DNA of 13,886 nucleotides, taken from NCBI GenBank assembly GCA_041581135.1, contig JBFGCM010000097.1, positions 1 to 13,886 of the forward strand. Reading direction: 5' to 3'. This document shows, piece by piece, positions 1 through 7,150 of the stretch. Positions within the stretch are counted from its first letter, which is position 1. The number at the start of each line of letters is the position of its first letter. The notes beneath the pieces were generated by a model. It ran no database searches. It worked only from the letters and a program-made list of their open reading frames with translations, and had not been told where the DNA came from. The translations under genes and the position numbers were made by a program. Source of the stretch: JBFGCM01 sp041581135. Its GTDB lineage: Bacteria > Actinomycetota > Acidimicrobiia > Spongiisociales > UBA5794.

Positions 1-995
1 ACCCGCGCCCCGGTCTTCTCCGACTCGGCGCCGCGCCATACGATCGGCTCGCCGTTGGACGGCGTGTCGATCCGGCCGTGCAGGGTCCAGTGATCCCCTG
101 CGTACTCCGCCGACTCGACCCGCACGGGGATGCCATCGTCGTCTGCCACGATCGACTCCGGGCGTACTCCCACCGTGACCGTGGTCCCGGCGAGGGGTTC
201 GAGCGCAGGGGCCCACGCCGCCAGACGCCGGCCGCCGATCGTGACCCCACGACCATCCGGGCCCACCGTGGCCGACACGAAGCTCATCGGCCCGACGAAC
301 TCCGCCACCTGCCGATCCACGGGCTGCCGGTAGATCTCTCGTGGACTACCGACCTGCCGCATCGACCCATCGACGAGCACGCCGATGCGATCGGCGATCG
401 ACATGGCCTCGACCGGGTCGTTGGTCACGTAGAGCGTCGTCACCCCGTAGCCGCGCTGCATCGTGTGGATCTCCCGCCGCAGTCGCTCCCGGTCGTGGGC
501 GTCGAGCCGAGCGAGCGGCTCATCGAGCAGGAATGCCCGCGGGGCCCGCACCATGGCCCGGGCCGCCTGGGTCACATGCCGCTGTCCCGCCGACAGCGTG
601 CCCGGCCGCCTCCTGAGCACCCGCTGCAGCCCCCAGACACGGCTCTCGGCGGTGACCCTGCGCTCGCGGTCTTCACGCGGCGTACCCGCAATCTCCAGCG
701 GGAAGGCGATGTTGCCCGCGATGTCCCGGAAGCTCAAGAGCACGTCTTCCTGGAACACCATCGCCGCCCCCCGCTCGGCAGGGGGGACGTCGGTCACGTC
801 GACGCCGTCGAACGTGACGTGGCCCCGCTCCGGCTTCTCCAAGCCCGCTACCAGCCGCAGTAGCGTGGTCTTGCCCGATCCCGACGCTCCCAATATGGCG
901 AACAGCTCTCCGTCGCGGATGTCGAGGCTCACCCCGGACAGCACCGGGACGTTCCCTTTCACCACGACCACGTCGTGGAGGCCGATGTCAGCCAT
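1..995 (-). CDS. Sugar-type (MalK/UgpC-like) ABC transporter ATP-binding subunit, C-terminus cut by window edge
   Basis: This is the cytoplasmic ATPase of an ABC importer. 331 residues are visible and the reading frame is open to base 1, so the C-terminus lies outside the window. Visible motifs are Walker A GASGSGKT (residues 36-43), Q-loop Gln82 in MVFQED, an altered signature LSAGQ (134-138), Walker B FLLDEP with Asp158/Glu159, and a C-terminal TOBE-like region from about 235 (VGVRPESI). QVGSPREIY and the TOBE region are typical of MalK/UgpC/MsmX proteins that energise carbohydrate or glycerol-phosphate importers. Oddly, the H-loop histidine is Asn192 (TNDPVEAM instead of THDQVEAM), and the helix after the signature (QRHVTQAARA) departs from the usual QRQRVALGRA. 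The ATG at 995 was chosen because the fold begins there and a TACGCT -10 hexamer lies 6 nt upstream. No permease or binding protein is visible. The substrate is unknown. Confidence 0.93.
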   Translation of the reverse strand, partial: MADIGLHDVVVVKGNVPVLSGVSLDIRDGELFAILGASGSGKTTLLRLVAGLEKPERGHVTFDGVDVTDVPPAERGAAMVFQEDVLLSFRDIAGNIAFPLEIAGTPREDRERRVTAESRVWGLQRVLRRRPGTLSAGQRHVTQAARAMVRAPRAFLLDEPLARLDAHDRERLRREIHTMQRGYGVTTLYVTNDPVEAMSIADRIGVLVDGSMRQVGSPREIYRQPVDRQVAEFVGPMSFVSATVGPDGRGVTIGGRRLAAWAPALEPLAGTTVTVGVRPESIVADDDGIPVRVESAEYAGDHWTLHGRIDTPSNGEPIVWRGAESEKTGAR

Positions 996-1001
996 GGCCC
1001 G

Positions 1002-1007
1002 AGCGTA
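1002..1007 (-). promoter_or_regulatory. Putative leaderless -10 box of the ABC ATPase gene
   Basis: On the minus strand TACGCT (TANNNT consensus) occupies -12 to -7 relative to the ATG at 995, separated from it by exactly 6 nt (CGGGCC). There is no Shine-Dalgarno sequence. This geometry is that of an actinobacterial leaderless promoter with transcription starting at the A of ATG. No convincing -35 box is seen. Three other minus-strand genes in this window have the same geometry, which raises confidence. Confidence 0.45.
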
Positions 1008-1022
1008 CCGCCACGTGCGCGG

Positions 1023-1793
1023 TCAGGGCGCGGTGAACAGAGCGATCGTCTCGTAGATGGTCGTCACGTAGTCGAGGTTGGCGCACCGCGGATCGCCGTT
1101 GCTGTCACACACGATGAGCACCGCGTAGTCGTTGCCGTAGGCGTGCCAGTCGACCTCCACGCTGCCCGGGAGCGACTCGTATATCGGATTCCACTCCGCA
1201 GCGCCGGTGTCCGGGGACGTCTCGCCGAATACCACCATCAGCGCGTCGGCGAACTCGATGTTGGCGGCATAGAAGCCGGTGTCGATGATCGGTTCCATCA
1301 GTCCGCTCACCTCGGGCTGGGACGGGAGCAGCACCTCGAGGTCGGCCATGGCAAACCCGTCGATCTGCGCCTGGGTGAGGAGTCCGAGATCGAGCGGGGG
1401 TGGGCCCGACGCCACCACGGTGGTGGTGGTCGCCGGCGGGGTGGTCGTGGTGGTGGTGGCGGCGGTGGTCGACGTGGTGGTGGTGGCGGCGGTGGTCGAC
1501 GTGGTGGCGGCCGTGGTCGACGTCGTCGCCACGGCCGTGGTGGAGGTGGTGGAACCGTCCTCGGTGTCGCCGCCGCCCGGTTGCTCGCCCGTGGTGGTGG
1601 TCGGGGCAAGGGTCTCCTGCGTGAACCCGGTGGAAGTGGTGGGCGGCGCCGTGAACGTCGTCTGCGGTGAACCTGTGGTGGACGGCACGGCAGTGGTAGC
1701 GGGAGGCAACGAGGTCGTGGTGGGCGCAGTGTCGTCGCCACCGGAACAGGCGGCGGCGATCAGAAACACCAAGATCGGGAGGCTCCGGCGCAC
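1023..1793 (-). CDS. Putative Thr-rich stalk lipoprotein, function unknown
   Basis: A 256-residue predicted secreted lipoprotein. Residues 1-15 form a short signal peptide (Arg2/Arg3, then a hydrophobic core), followed by Cys16 in the context IAAAC-SGG, a passable lipobox. Residues about 22-128 are a low-complexity Thr/Ala/Pro/Ser linker, which I read as a wall-spanning stalk. Residues about 130-256 form a globular domain of no recognised family, with two cysteines (229 and 237) that could pair outside the cell. The start is GTG at 1793, chosen because the signal peptide begins there and a GATAAT hexamer lies 6 nt upstream. The stop is 27 bp before the ABC ATPase start, so read-through is possible, and a role as a partner of that transporter is conceivable. 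However, the domain does not look like a solute-binding protein (too small). The linker is encoded by a GTG/GGC-rich tandem repeat. Confidence 0.8.
   Translation of the reverse strand: MRRSLPILVFLIAAACSGGDDTAPTTTSLPPATTAVPSTTGSPQTTFTAPPTTSTGFTQETLAPTTTTGEQPGGGDTEDGSTTSTTAVATTSTTAATTSTTAATTTTSTTAATTTTTTPPATTTTVVASGPPPLDLGLLTQAQIDGFAMADLEVLLPSQPEVSGLMEPIIDTGFYAANIEFADALMVVFGETSPDTGAAEWNPIYESLPGSVEVDWHAYGNDYAVLIVCDSNGDPRCANLDYVTTIYETIALFTAP
1450..1521. repeat. Imperfect in-frame minisatellite encoding the Thr/Ala stalk
   Basis: Three tandem units of 24, 27 and 21 bp (1450-1473, 1474-1500, 1501-1521) each start with GTGGTGG, run through a GGCGG or GGCCG core and end in GTGGTCGAC. All lengths are multiples of three, so gain or loss of units changes the lipoprotein stalk length without a frameshift. 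A looser GTG-rich zone extends to both sides (about 1423-1560). Confidence 0.8.
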
Positions 1794-1799
1794 CCCGGG

Positions 1800-1805
1800 A
1801 TTATC
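1800..1805 (-). promoter_or_regulatory. Putative leaderless -10 box of the lipoprotein gene
   Basis: Minus-strand GATAAT (5 of 6 matches to TATAAT) lies at -12 to -7 from the GTG start at 1793, with 6 nt between (CCCGGG). No Shine-Dalgarno sequence is present. The -35 region is weak (TCGAGT about 18 nt upstream). The box lies in the 51-bp gap after the CHAT gene stop, implying an independent, leaderless transcript. Confidence 0.5.
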
Positions 1806-1844
1806 GGCGTTTCGGCCGGATAACTCGACTCGAAGGTTGCCGGC

Positions 1845-4367
1845 TCACCCGCTGACGCACAAGGCGTGAGCACCCTCGTCGAAATTCAGCGGCAGCGACA
1901 CCGGCTCCAACTCGATGAAGTCGTAGGCGAAAGCCGCCCCGGCGCCGTCGAGGTCAGAGCTCCAGATCCAGTTGGAACCGACACCGTCATGGAAGATCCG
2001 GAGCATCTGCTGGCCAAACGGATCTGGATCACTGGGATCGGTGATCGAGATCAGCTCGTCGAGTGTCGGTAGTCGATAGGAGAGCCCGTCGACGCTCAGT
2101 CCGGCACAAAAGGCCGACGCCTCGGCCCAATCGACATCGCCCGGCGGATCCGTTTCTGTGGTCCACGTCAGCGGCCCGATGGCGAAGGTCGGAACGTCGA
2201 TCCCGAAGGCATCGACCTCGGAGACAACCGGCCCATACGATGCGACAACGATGTCCTGGGTGGCGGTGTCGATGAAGTCGATGCCTTGCACGGCCAGCAC
2301 CACGTAGGCCTCGTCGACGGTGGGATGGGCGACGAGCGCCAGCAGACCGGTCACCTGCGAGCCAAAACAGTTCGAGAACCCTGCAGCCGCCCCGGTGATT
2401 CCGGACACCACCCACGGCTGCGTCGCGGTGAACGCGCAGTCCGGGTAGAAGGTGCTGGCGATGGTGTCGAGCGTCTCCTCCAGATCGTCGGTCGACGGCA
2501 CGAGGCCGACGGTGATACCGGGCGCGTCGTAGTCCGCCTCGTAGATATCGAGGTCCGGCGCCGCCTGGATCTGCGGGATGTCGCCGACCGCGCTGGAGCG
2601 GGCGAAGGTCTCGAAGTCCCAGATCACGGGAACGACCACCTGTAGCTGGCCCGTGTCGTCGATCACCAGCCAATGAGTCCCTGCCTCGAGGGCCTGTTCG
2701 ACGATCCCCGTACCATCGATGATGGTCCCCAGCACCGTGGCCGGATCCGTCGTTGTGCCCGGGGCCGCACTCGTGGCGGGCGCGGCAGTGGTCGCCGGGG
2801 CGGCAGTGGTCGCGGTGGCGACCGTGGTGGGCACGACAGGAGTCGCCTGTTCGGGAGCGGGGTCCTCGTCTCCGAAGAACAGCAAGGAAACGACCACCAG
2901 CGCGACGATGCCGACGCCGGCGCCGATGAGCATGTTGCGCAGCCGTCCCGAGCTGGATGGCGGTGCCGGAGCACGTTCCGTTTCGGGCGGCCCCGCGGGC
3001 GGAGCCGCAGTGGGCGCCGATACGAGCGGCGCCACCTCCGCGGACGCCGGGGCTCCGGTCTCCGCAACCGGCTCTCCGGCCGGCACCGACTCGGCGGTCA
3101 CCTCTGCGGAACGGATGTCAGCGGTCGACGCCGGCTCAGTGGCGGCGTCCACTTCGGGTTCCGTCACGTCGGGGGCCTCGGCCACGGGCTCGACCTCCGT
3201 CGACGCCTCAGTCGCCGCTACAGGGGCCCCGTGGGCCCCGTGGGCCCCGTGGGCCGGTGTCTTGACGTCGAACAGCACACCGTCTTGGGACCGCATGAAG
3301 AGCACCGGGGTCGCCCACTCGAGCGAGTTCTCGTGCATCGACAAGGCCACTCGTGCATCAGCGACTGCGGCGTCCACCGGAAGCCCATCGGCGACGGCGT
3401 TGTAGAACGTGCGGGAGAACTCCTTGGCGGCCTTGTCGCTGATCTCCCACTGCATCGCAAGCACTGCTGGCGCCGCGTTGCGCACCAGGTAGGCGGCGGT
3501 GCTCGACAGGGCATCGGCGTCGTCGCCCTTTGCACCCTCACACGCATTGAGCACCACCAGCCGGAGATCCTGATCGGCTTTGACGAGTCGGGCCAGCTGC
3601 TCGGGCTCGATCGGCTTGTAGTTGCCGCCACCCTCGCGCTCGAACGCCAGGACGCTCAAGCGCTTGTTGGGGTCGAACCCACCGTGGCCGATGAAGTGCA
3701 GCACGTGCCATGGGCCGTGCCGCATGGCGTCCTGGAGGTGGCGCCAGGTGCCGCCGTCGGTCCAAGCAATTTCGACGATGCCGGTATCACTGAGTCCCCG
3801 CAACGCCTGTTCCATGCGAGCTTTCTCGCGATCGACGTCGAGCTTCGGCAAATCATCGGGGCTGGCGATCATGCCGAGGATCCGTAGCGGTCCTTCGACC
3901 TCGAGGCGGTCCTCGTCGCCGAGCTTGCGCATGTGGCGCACGATGGGCGTGGCTTGGTCGAGCACCAACCAGCTCTCGCCCGGATCGCGTAGGAACTCCC
4001 AGGCGATCGACCCCAGCTCGGGCGCCTTCGTGGTGAGGCGGATCCGGAGGCCCATGCGTTCCTCCTTGGCCCGGCGCACGGCGTCCTTGTAGCTGTCGGC
4101 CACGTCGCCGGTGAAGATGGCGCCGAACAGGGTTTCGCCGAATGCCTTGACACGGTCGGTCTGCTCGGGGACCAGGCTGCGCCGGGTGCCCGAGCCCTTC
4201 AGCACGGCCAGTTCGAGATCACGCCTGACGTTCTCGAACTCCAGGTCGTCGTACGGCATGGTGAATGTCGCCTCGACTGGATCCATGAAGGGCGACTCGA
4301 CGCGTACGGAGTAGGTCCGCTCGCCCTCGGCCGTACCGATCTCGAGCTCGAAGTCTTTGTATTGCAT
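1845..4367 (-). CDS. CHAT-domain caspase-like protein with one TM helix and extracytoplasmic sensor/Lcl-type tail
   Basis: An 840-residue multidomain protein. Residues 1-145 are the N-terminal region often found before CHAT domains (motif ELGSIAWEFLRD at 117-128). About 160-365 is a CHAT protease domain with the candidate dyad His228 (HFIGHGG) and Cys276 (VVLNACEGA). About 370-470 is a Pro/Ala/Glu linker. About 479-498 is a single membrane helix, preceded by Arg475/Arg477. About 505-545 is a Thr/Ala stalk. About 550-715 is a beta-rich domain with Cys644 and Cys667, reminiscent of C-terminal sensor domains on actinobacterial surface proteases. About 732-838 matches DUF1566/Lcl C-terminal domains (LTW, WAEASAFC, YRLPTLDEL, WIWSSD, ALCVSG). 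The expected topology is CHAT inside, tail outside. CHAT proteins are caspase-like Cys peptidases used in regulated proteolysis and defence. The substrate here is unknown. The ATG at 4367 follows GGAGGT by 5 nt. Confidence 0.9.
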   Translation of the reverse strand: MQYKDFELEIGTAEGERTYSVRVESPFMDPVEATFTMPYDDLEFENVRRDLELAVLKGSGTRRSLVPEQTDRVKAFGETLFGAIFTGDVADSYKDAVRRAKEERMGLRIRLTTKAPELGSIAWEFLRDPGESWLVLDQATPIVRHMRKLGDEDRLEVEGPLRILGMIASPDDLPKLDVDREKARMEQALRGLSDTGIVEIAWTDGGTWRHLQDAMRHGPWHVLHFIGHGGFDPNKRLSVLAFEREGGGNYKPIEPEQLARLVKADQDLRLVVLNACEGAKGDDADALSSTAAYLVRNAAPAVLAMQWEISDKAAKEFSRTFYNAVADGLPVDAAVADARVALSMHENSLEWATPVLFMRSQDGVLFDVKTPAHGAHGAHGAPVAATEASTEVEPVAEAPDVTEPEVDAATEPASTADIRSAEVTAESVPAGEPVAETGAPASAEVAPLVSAPTAAPPAGPPETERAPAPPSSSGRLRNMLIGAGVGIVALVVVSLLFFGDEDPAPEQATPVVPTTVATATTAAPATTAAPATSAAPGTTTDPATVLGTIIDGTGIVEQALEAGTHWLVIDDTGQLQVVVPVIWDFETFARSSAVGDIPQIQAAPDLDIYEADYDAPGITVGLVPSTDDLEETLDTIASTFYPDCAFTATQPWVVSGITGAAAGFSNCFGSQVTGLLALVAHPTVDEAYVVLAVQGIDFIDTATQDIVVASYGPVVSEVDAFGIDVPTFAIGPLTWTTETDPPGDVDWAEASAFCAGLSVDGLSYRLPTLDELISITDPSDPDPFGQQMLRIFHDGVGSNWIWSSDLDGAGAAFAYDFIELEPVSLPLNFDEGAHALCVSG
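3224..3255. repeat. 9-bp tandem repeat in the CHAT linker
   Basis: GGGCCCCGT is repeated at 3224-3232, 3233-3241 and 3242-3250, with a partial fourth copy after it. On the coding strand it encodes the AHG AHG AHG run at residues 372-380, just after the CHAT domain. Being in-frame, it is a plausible slippage site that would alter linker length only. Confidence 0.8.
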
Positions 4368-4372
4368 GCGGC

Positions 4373-4378
4373 ACCTCC
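4373..4378 (-). promoter_or_regulatory. Strong Shine-Dalgarno site of the CHAT gene
   Basis: Minus-strand GGAGGT lies 5 nt upstream of the ATG at 4367 and fixes that start. It contrasts with the SD-less neighbours. A possible -10 box TAGGCT lies further upstream (plus coordinates 4408-4413), which would give a leader of roughly 30-35 nt. I see no convincing -35 box. Confidence 0.6.
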
Positions 4379-4433
4379 GACGCTCGCCACCCTGGTCGGA
4401 CTCGTGAAGCCTATCGAGATTTCGCGTACCGCG

Positions 4434-4469
4434 GGGGCACCCGGCGACCCTACCCCGGGCGAGTGCCCC
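4434..4469 (-). terminator. GC-rich hairpin after the DUF2339 gene, possible terminator without a T-tract
   Basis: Perfect 7-bp arms GGGGCAC (4434-4440) and GTGCCCC (4463-4469) enclose a loop that contains a second small inverted repeat (CCCGG/CCGGG). The hairpin begins 9 nt past the DUF2339 stop codon on the minus strand. No run of T follows, so it is not a classical intrinsic terminator, though U-less hairpins are often invoked in actinobacteria. It could alternatively be an operator between DUF2339 and the CHAT gene. Confidence 0.4.
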
Positions 4470-4478
4470 GACGGAGCT

Positions 4479-6188
4479 TCAGGCGGGAGGAGCGGTGACC
4501 GCCGGATCCTCGCCCTCGATGCGACGCCAGAGCGTCGGGAAGAAGTAGGCGAGCACGAGCAGCAAGCCGCCGGTACCCAAGAACAGCCCGATGCGCCACA
4601 GCACGTCCACGCCGGCCAGGTCCACGAGGAACAGCTTGACGATGACGACTCCGATGGTCACCAGGCCCGTCACGGCCACAGACTTCCGGGCCCGGCGGTC
4701 GTCCATCGATCCACTCTTGACCATCGCCGCCCCGACGAGTGCAGCAGCGCCGAGGGTCGCCCATCCGGCCGAGATGGCGGCCTGGCCATCCGGAACACCT
4801 TGGAAGGCTTCATAGAACCACGCCAGCCCGGCGAGGTAGCCGAGACCGCCCACTGCGGCCCGGACATCGGTCGGCATCGCGACGAATGCGGCGACGCCGA
4901 GGGTCATCAGGATGACGGTGAGGTCGGCGGCGAGATCACCCGCAGTGATGGGTGAAATGCCGGTGACCCCGATCAGCAGCCGCACGACGAGCACGCTCAG
5001 CACAGCGAATCCACCGGTGTAGGCAACGGCACCGAACACGGGACTGTCCACGAGCTCTGCGGCGAGGATGAGAGCCAGCACATAGGCGGCCATCACCACG
5101 AAGAGCACCGGCCCGGACAGCACGAGTGCCAAGCCTCCGGCGCCAGTGATGGCGGCCGACACGTAGTGGGTCGTCTCGAGCACCGGCTCGCCGCGGCCTC
5201 GGACCACGAATCCGACGAGTGCCACGAGCACCGCCACCGCCAGGGTGGCTCCACCGATGACCAGGTCGTCCGGACGCCACAGGGCGTAGGACAACACGAG
5301 TCCCCACAGCGGCAGCACGAGCACGGCGCGCAGCTCGACGTACTCGAACAGGGGTCGGAGCAGGTTGTCGATGCTGTGGTCGGCCACGGCCACCGACAGG
5401 CCGGACCGGCTCCGCCACACCGTGGCCAGCCACCATCCGGCCGTGACCAGCACGATGATCAGTTGGATGGCCAGGCGATCGGGCGTGTACGGGCCGGCGT
5501 GCCCGGCGAGCGACCACATCAGGATCACCACGGCCGAACCACCCACCACCGATGCCCCCATGAGGGACCCCCACCCCTCCTTGAGGTAGACGGCGATGGT
5601 GGCAGCGACGAGGAGTCCCGTGTAGGCGGCGAGTCCGACGAGTGAGTCTCCGGTCCCCCCGCCCACACCAGAGGGCCCGCCGTCGGCGAGGATGAGCGGC
5701 GTCACCAGGCCACCCAGGAACCCGATCACCGCCAGCGCAGAGTCGCTCTGGCGGAAGGCGAGCACGAAGGCAAGGGTGGTGATGGCCAGCATCCCCGTGA
5801 ACGAGATCGGGTACGTGAACACCCCGAAGAGCTGATGGCCGGCGTAGAAGCTCATGTATCCGATGGCAAGACCGGCGCCCTCCACCGTTTGGCCGAACAC
5901 CGGCCGGCTGGAGTGAATCCGCAACCCGGCGCCGAGGAAACCGGCACCGAGGGCGAGCCCGCCGGCGACCCGCATGGCCGGCGTCAGCCAGCCGCGATCG
6001 ATGGCGACACCCATGGCGAATGCGACCGCCAGGAACACGAGCACCACACCCGTCCACTTGAAGATGGTCTCGATGGGCGGCATCTCGAAAGGGCGCGGCG
6101 GCCGCCGGCGCCCCGTCAGCGGCGGCGGGAGGGGCGGCAAGCCCGGGTCGGGTCGGGAACGTTCCTGCGAGGGTGCGTTGGTATCCAT
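4479..6188 (-). CDS. DUF2339 family polytopic membrane protein
   Basis: A 569-residue integral membrane protein with a cytoplasmic Pro/Arg-rich N-terminus (about 1-40) followed by many closely packed hydrophobic segments to the C-terminus. Family hallmarks are an early glycine-rich segment (GGLALGAGFLGAGLRI at 76-91), the stretch at 103-122 (EGAGLAIGYMSFYAGHQLFG) and ALAVIGFLGGLVTPLIL (151-167). These correspond to the conserved N-terminal part of DUF2339, a widespread membrane family of unknown biochemical role. It ends in a short soluble tail (RRIEGEDPAVTAPPA). The ATG at 6188 was chosen because a TACGGT hexamer sits 6 nt upstream; an internal ATG at residue 36 would remove only the disordered leader. 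The CHAT gene follows after 111 bp that hold a GC-rich hairpin and the CHAT Shine-Dalgarno sequence. A link between DUF2339 and the CHAT protein is possible but unproven. Confidence 0.88.
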   Translation of the reverse strand: MDTNAPSQERSRPDPGLPPLPPPLTGRRRPPRPFEMPPIETIFKWTGVVLVFLAVAFAMGVAIDRGWLTPAMRVAGGLALGAGFLGAGLRIHSSRPVFGQTVEGAGLAIGYMSFYAGHQLFGVFTYPISFTGMLAITTLAFVLAFRQSDSALAVIGFLGGLVTPLILADGGPSGVGGGTGDSLVGLAAYTGLLVAATIAVYLKEGWGSLMGASVVGGSAVVILMWSLAGHAGPYTPDRLAIQLIIVLVTAGWWLATVWRSRSGLSVAVADHSIDNLLRPLFEYVELRAVLVLPLWGLVLSYALWRPDDLVIGGATLAVAVLVALVGFVVRGRGEPVLETTHYVSAAITGAGGLALVLSGPVLFVVMAAYVLALILAAELVDSPVFGAVAYTGGFAVLSVLVVRLLIGVTGISPITAGDLAADLTVILMTLGVAAFVAMPTDVRAAVGGLGYLAGLAWFYEAFQGVPDGQAAISAGWATLGAAALVGAAMVKSGSMDDRRARKSVAVTGLVTIGVVIVKLFLVDLAGVDVLWRIGLFLGTGGLLLVLAYFFPTLWRRIEGEDPAVTAPPA

Positions 6189-6203
6189 ACCGCGACCGTA
6201 TGG
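6185..6203 (-). promoter_or_regulatory. Putative leaderless -10 box with inverted repeat over the DUF2339 start codon
   Basis: Minus-strand TACGGT (plus 6195-6200) is at -12 to -7 from the ATG at 6188. The same bases form an inverted repeat, CCATAC (6185-6190) and GTATGG (6198-6203), with a 7-nt centre, so the start codon lies in one arm and the -10 box in the other. It could be an operator. If transcription begins at the ATG, an RNA hairpin cannot form, which favours a DNA-level role. Confidence 0.4.
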
Positions 6204-6233
6204 CAGGCAGCCTTGCCCGACACTGGGGCAGGG

Positions 6234-6274
6234 CCCTGATTGGCTCAGGGTGACCCGGAGTACCCCTCAGGGTG
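6234..6274. repeat. CTCAGGGTG direct repeats with inverted half-site upstream of DUF2339
   Basis: CTCAGGGTG occurs at 6244-6252 and 6266-6274, 22 bp apart (about two helical turns). An inverted CCCTGA at 6234-6239 pairs with TCAGGG at 6245-6250. The cluster fills the 101-bp gap between the LtrA stop and the DUF2339 start. It could be binding sites for a regulator of DUF2339, or the 6-bp stem could be a weak terminator for the LtrA transcript. No T-tract follows. Confidence 0.4.
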
Positions 6275-6289
6275 CCGCAAGGGCAGCGT

Positions 6290-7150
6290 TCAGAGGACCG
6301 TCATCTCTGCGTGCGGAAGCGCTGCGTCCGGATCATCGAGCCGCAGCCAGTTCACCACGGCTGTGAGCCACACCGCCACCATGATGACCACGACGAGCAG
6401 CACCAGGAGCCAGGGAGTCGGGCGCAGCCACCCGACGGCGAGGGTTGCGACCGCTGCGATCACAAGTGCCACCGAGAGCGGCCTGTAAATGGCCCGGAGC
6501 CGCCCCCAGTCAGCGAGTCGGCTCGCGACGGCGATGAGACCGAGCAGACCGATGGCCATCGATCCGGTGAGCACCCATGCGGCGTCAGCCGGGGCGCGCC
6601 GATCGCCGGCATGCTCGACCAGGGTGACCAGCGCCGCCCCCGATGCGGCGATGGACGCTGCGACGGGAAGGTGACTCATCATCCACATGGTGACGCCGCT
6701 CCACCCCGACCGTGGGCGACGCCGGCCGACGAAGTCGAAGTACGTCCACCACAAGCCGAAGCCGATCATCAGCCCCAGGAGCCCGGTGAGCACGGTGAGT
6801 GCATCGCGTGTCACCTCGGACATGCCGGTCACGACCCCGACCACCACCTCCCCCAGGACGATGATCGTGAACAGACCGAACCGCTCGACCAACGAGTCGG
6901 TGACCGAGAGGCCGATCTCCACGGGTGATCCCCGCTCGATCACCAACGCGCCGAGCGTCCACGCCAGGATGAACAGTGCCCATACGATGAGACGAGCCGC
7001 GGCGGGCATGAAGATGCTCGATCCGATGACGACGATCGACAGCACCATGCCGGTCAGATACCGCTTGGTGAGCGTGCCGTACTCCTCGGTGTCCTGCCGG
7101 CGCACCGAGTACCAGAGCCAAGTGAACAGGGCCAGGAAGATGGCGTACAC
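6290..7150 (-). CDS. Longest intact frame of the LtrA gene (C-terminal two-thirds)
   Basis: This is the uninterrupted part of the disrupted LtrA gene: 286 codons with about eight hydrophobic segments and the LtrA-type region SVTDSLVERFGLFTIIVLGEVVVGVV. A gene caller would probably start it at the GTG at 7150. That codon corresponds to an internal valine of the full-length protein (ATVYAIF) and has no Shine-Dalgarno sequence or promoter, so I do not believe it is a real start. It is listed so that the surviving coding region is not lost. If the indels upstream are sequencing errors, this is simply the 3' part of an intact gene. Confidence 0.6.
   Translation of the reverse strand: MYAIFLALFTWLWYSVRRQDTEEYGTLTKRYLTGMVLSIVVIGSSIFMPAAARLIVWALFILAWTLGALVIERGSPVEIGLSVTDSLVERFGLFTIIVLGEVVVGVVTGMSEVTRDALTVLTGLLGLMIGFGLWWTYFDFVGRRRPRSGWSGVTMWMMSHLPVAASIAASGAALVTLVEHAGDRRAPADAAWVLTGSMAIGLLGLIAVASRLADWGRLRAIYRPLSVALVIAAVATLAVGWLRPTPWLLVLLVVVIMVAVWLTAVVNWLRLDDPDAALPHAEMTVL

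Noticed and set aside
1450..1521. Possible CRISPR-like repeat array
   Set aside because: The units are contiguous without spacers, vary in length by multiples of three and encode a coherent protein stalk, so this is a coding minisatellite. No cas genes are present.
975..1670. Long open frame on the plus strand rich in Gly/Arg
   Set aside because: It is the mirror of the Thr-stalk lipoprotein on the minus strand. The Gly/Arg runs come from the GTG/GGC repeat read the other way, and no start signal or domain is present.
1845..4367. The CHAT gene as part of a known defence system (for example Craspase)
   Set aside because: No gRAMP, CRISPR, gasdermin, nuclease or other effector gene lies nearby. 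The transmembrane sensor architecture does not match TPR-CHAT.
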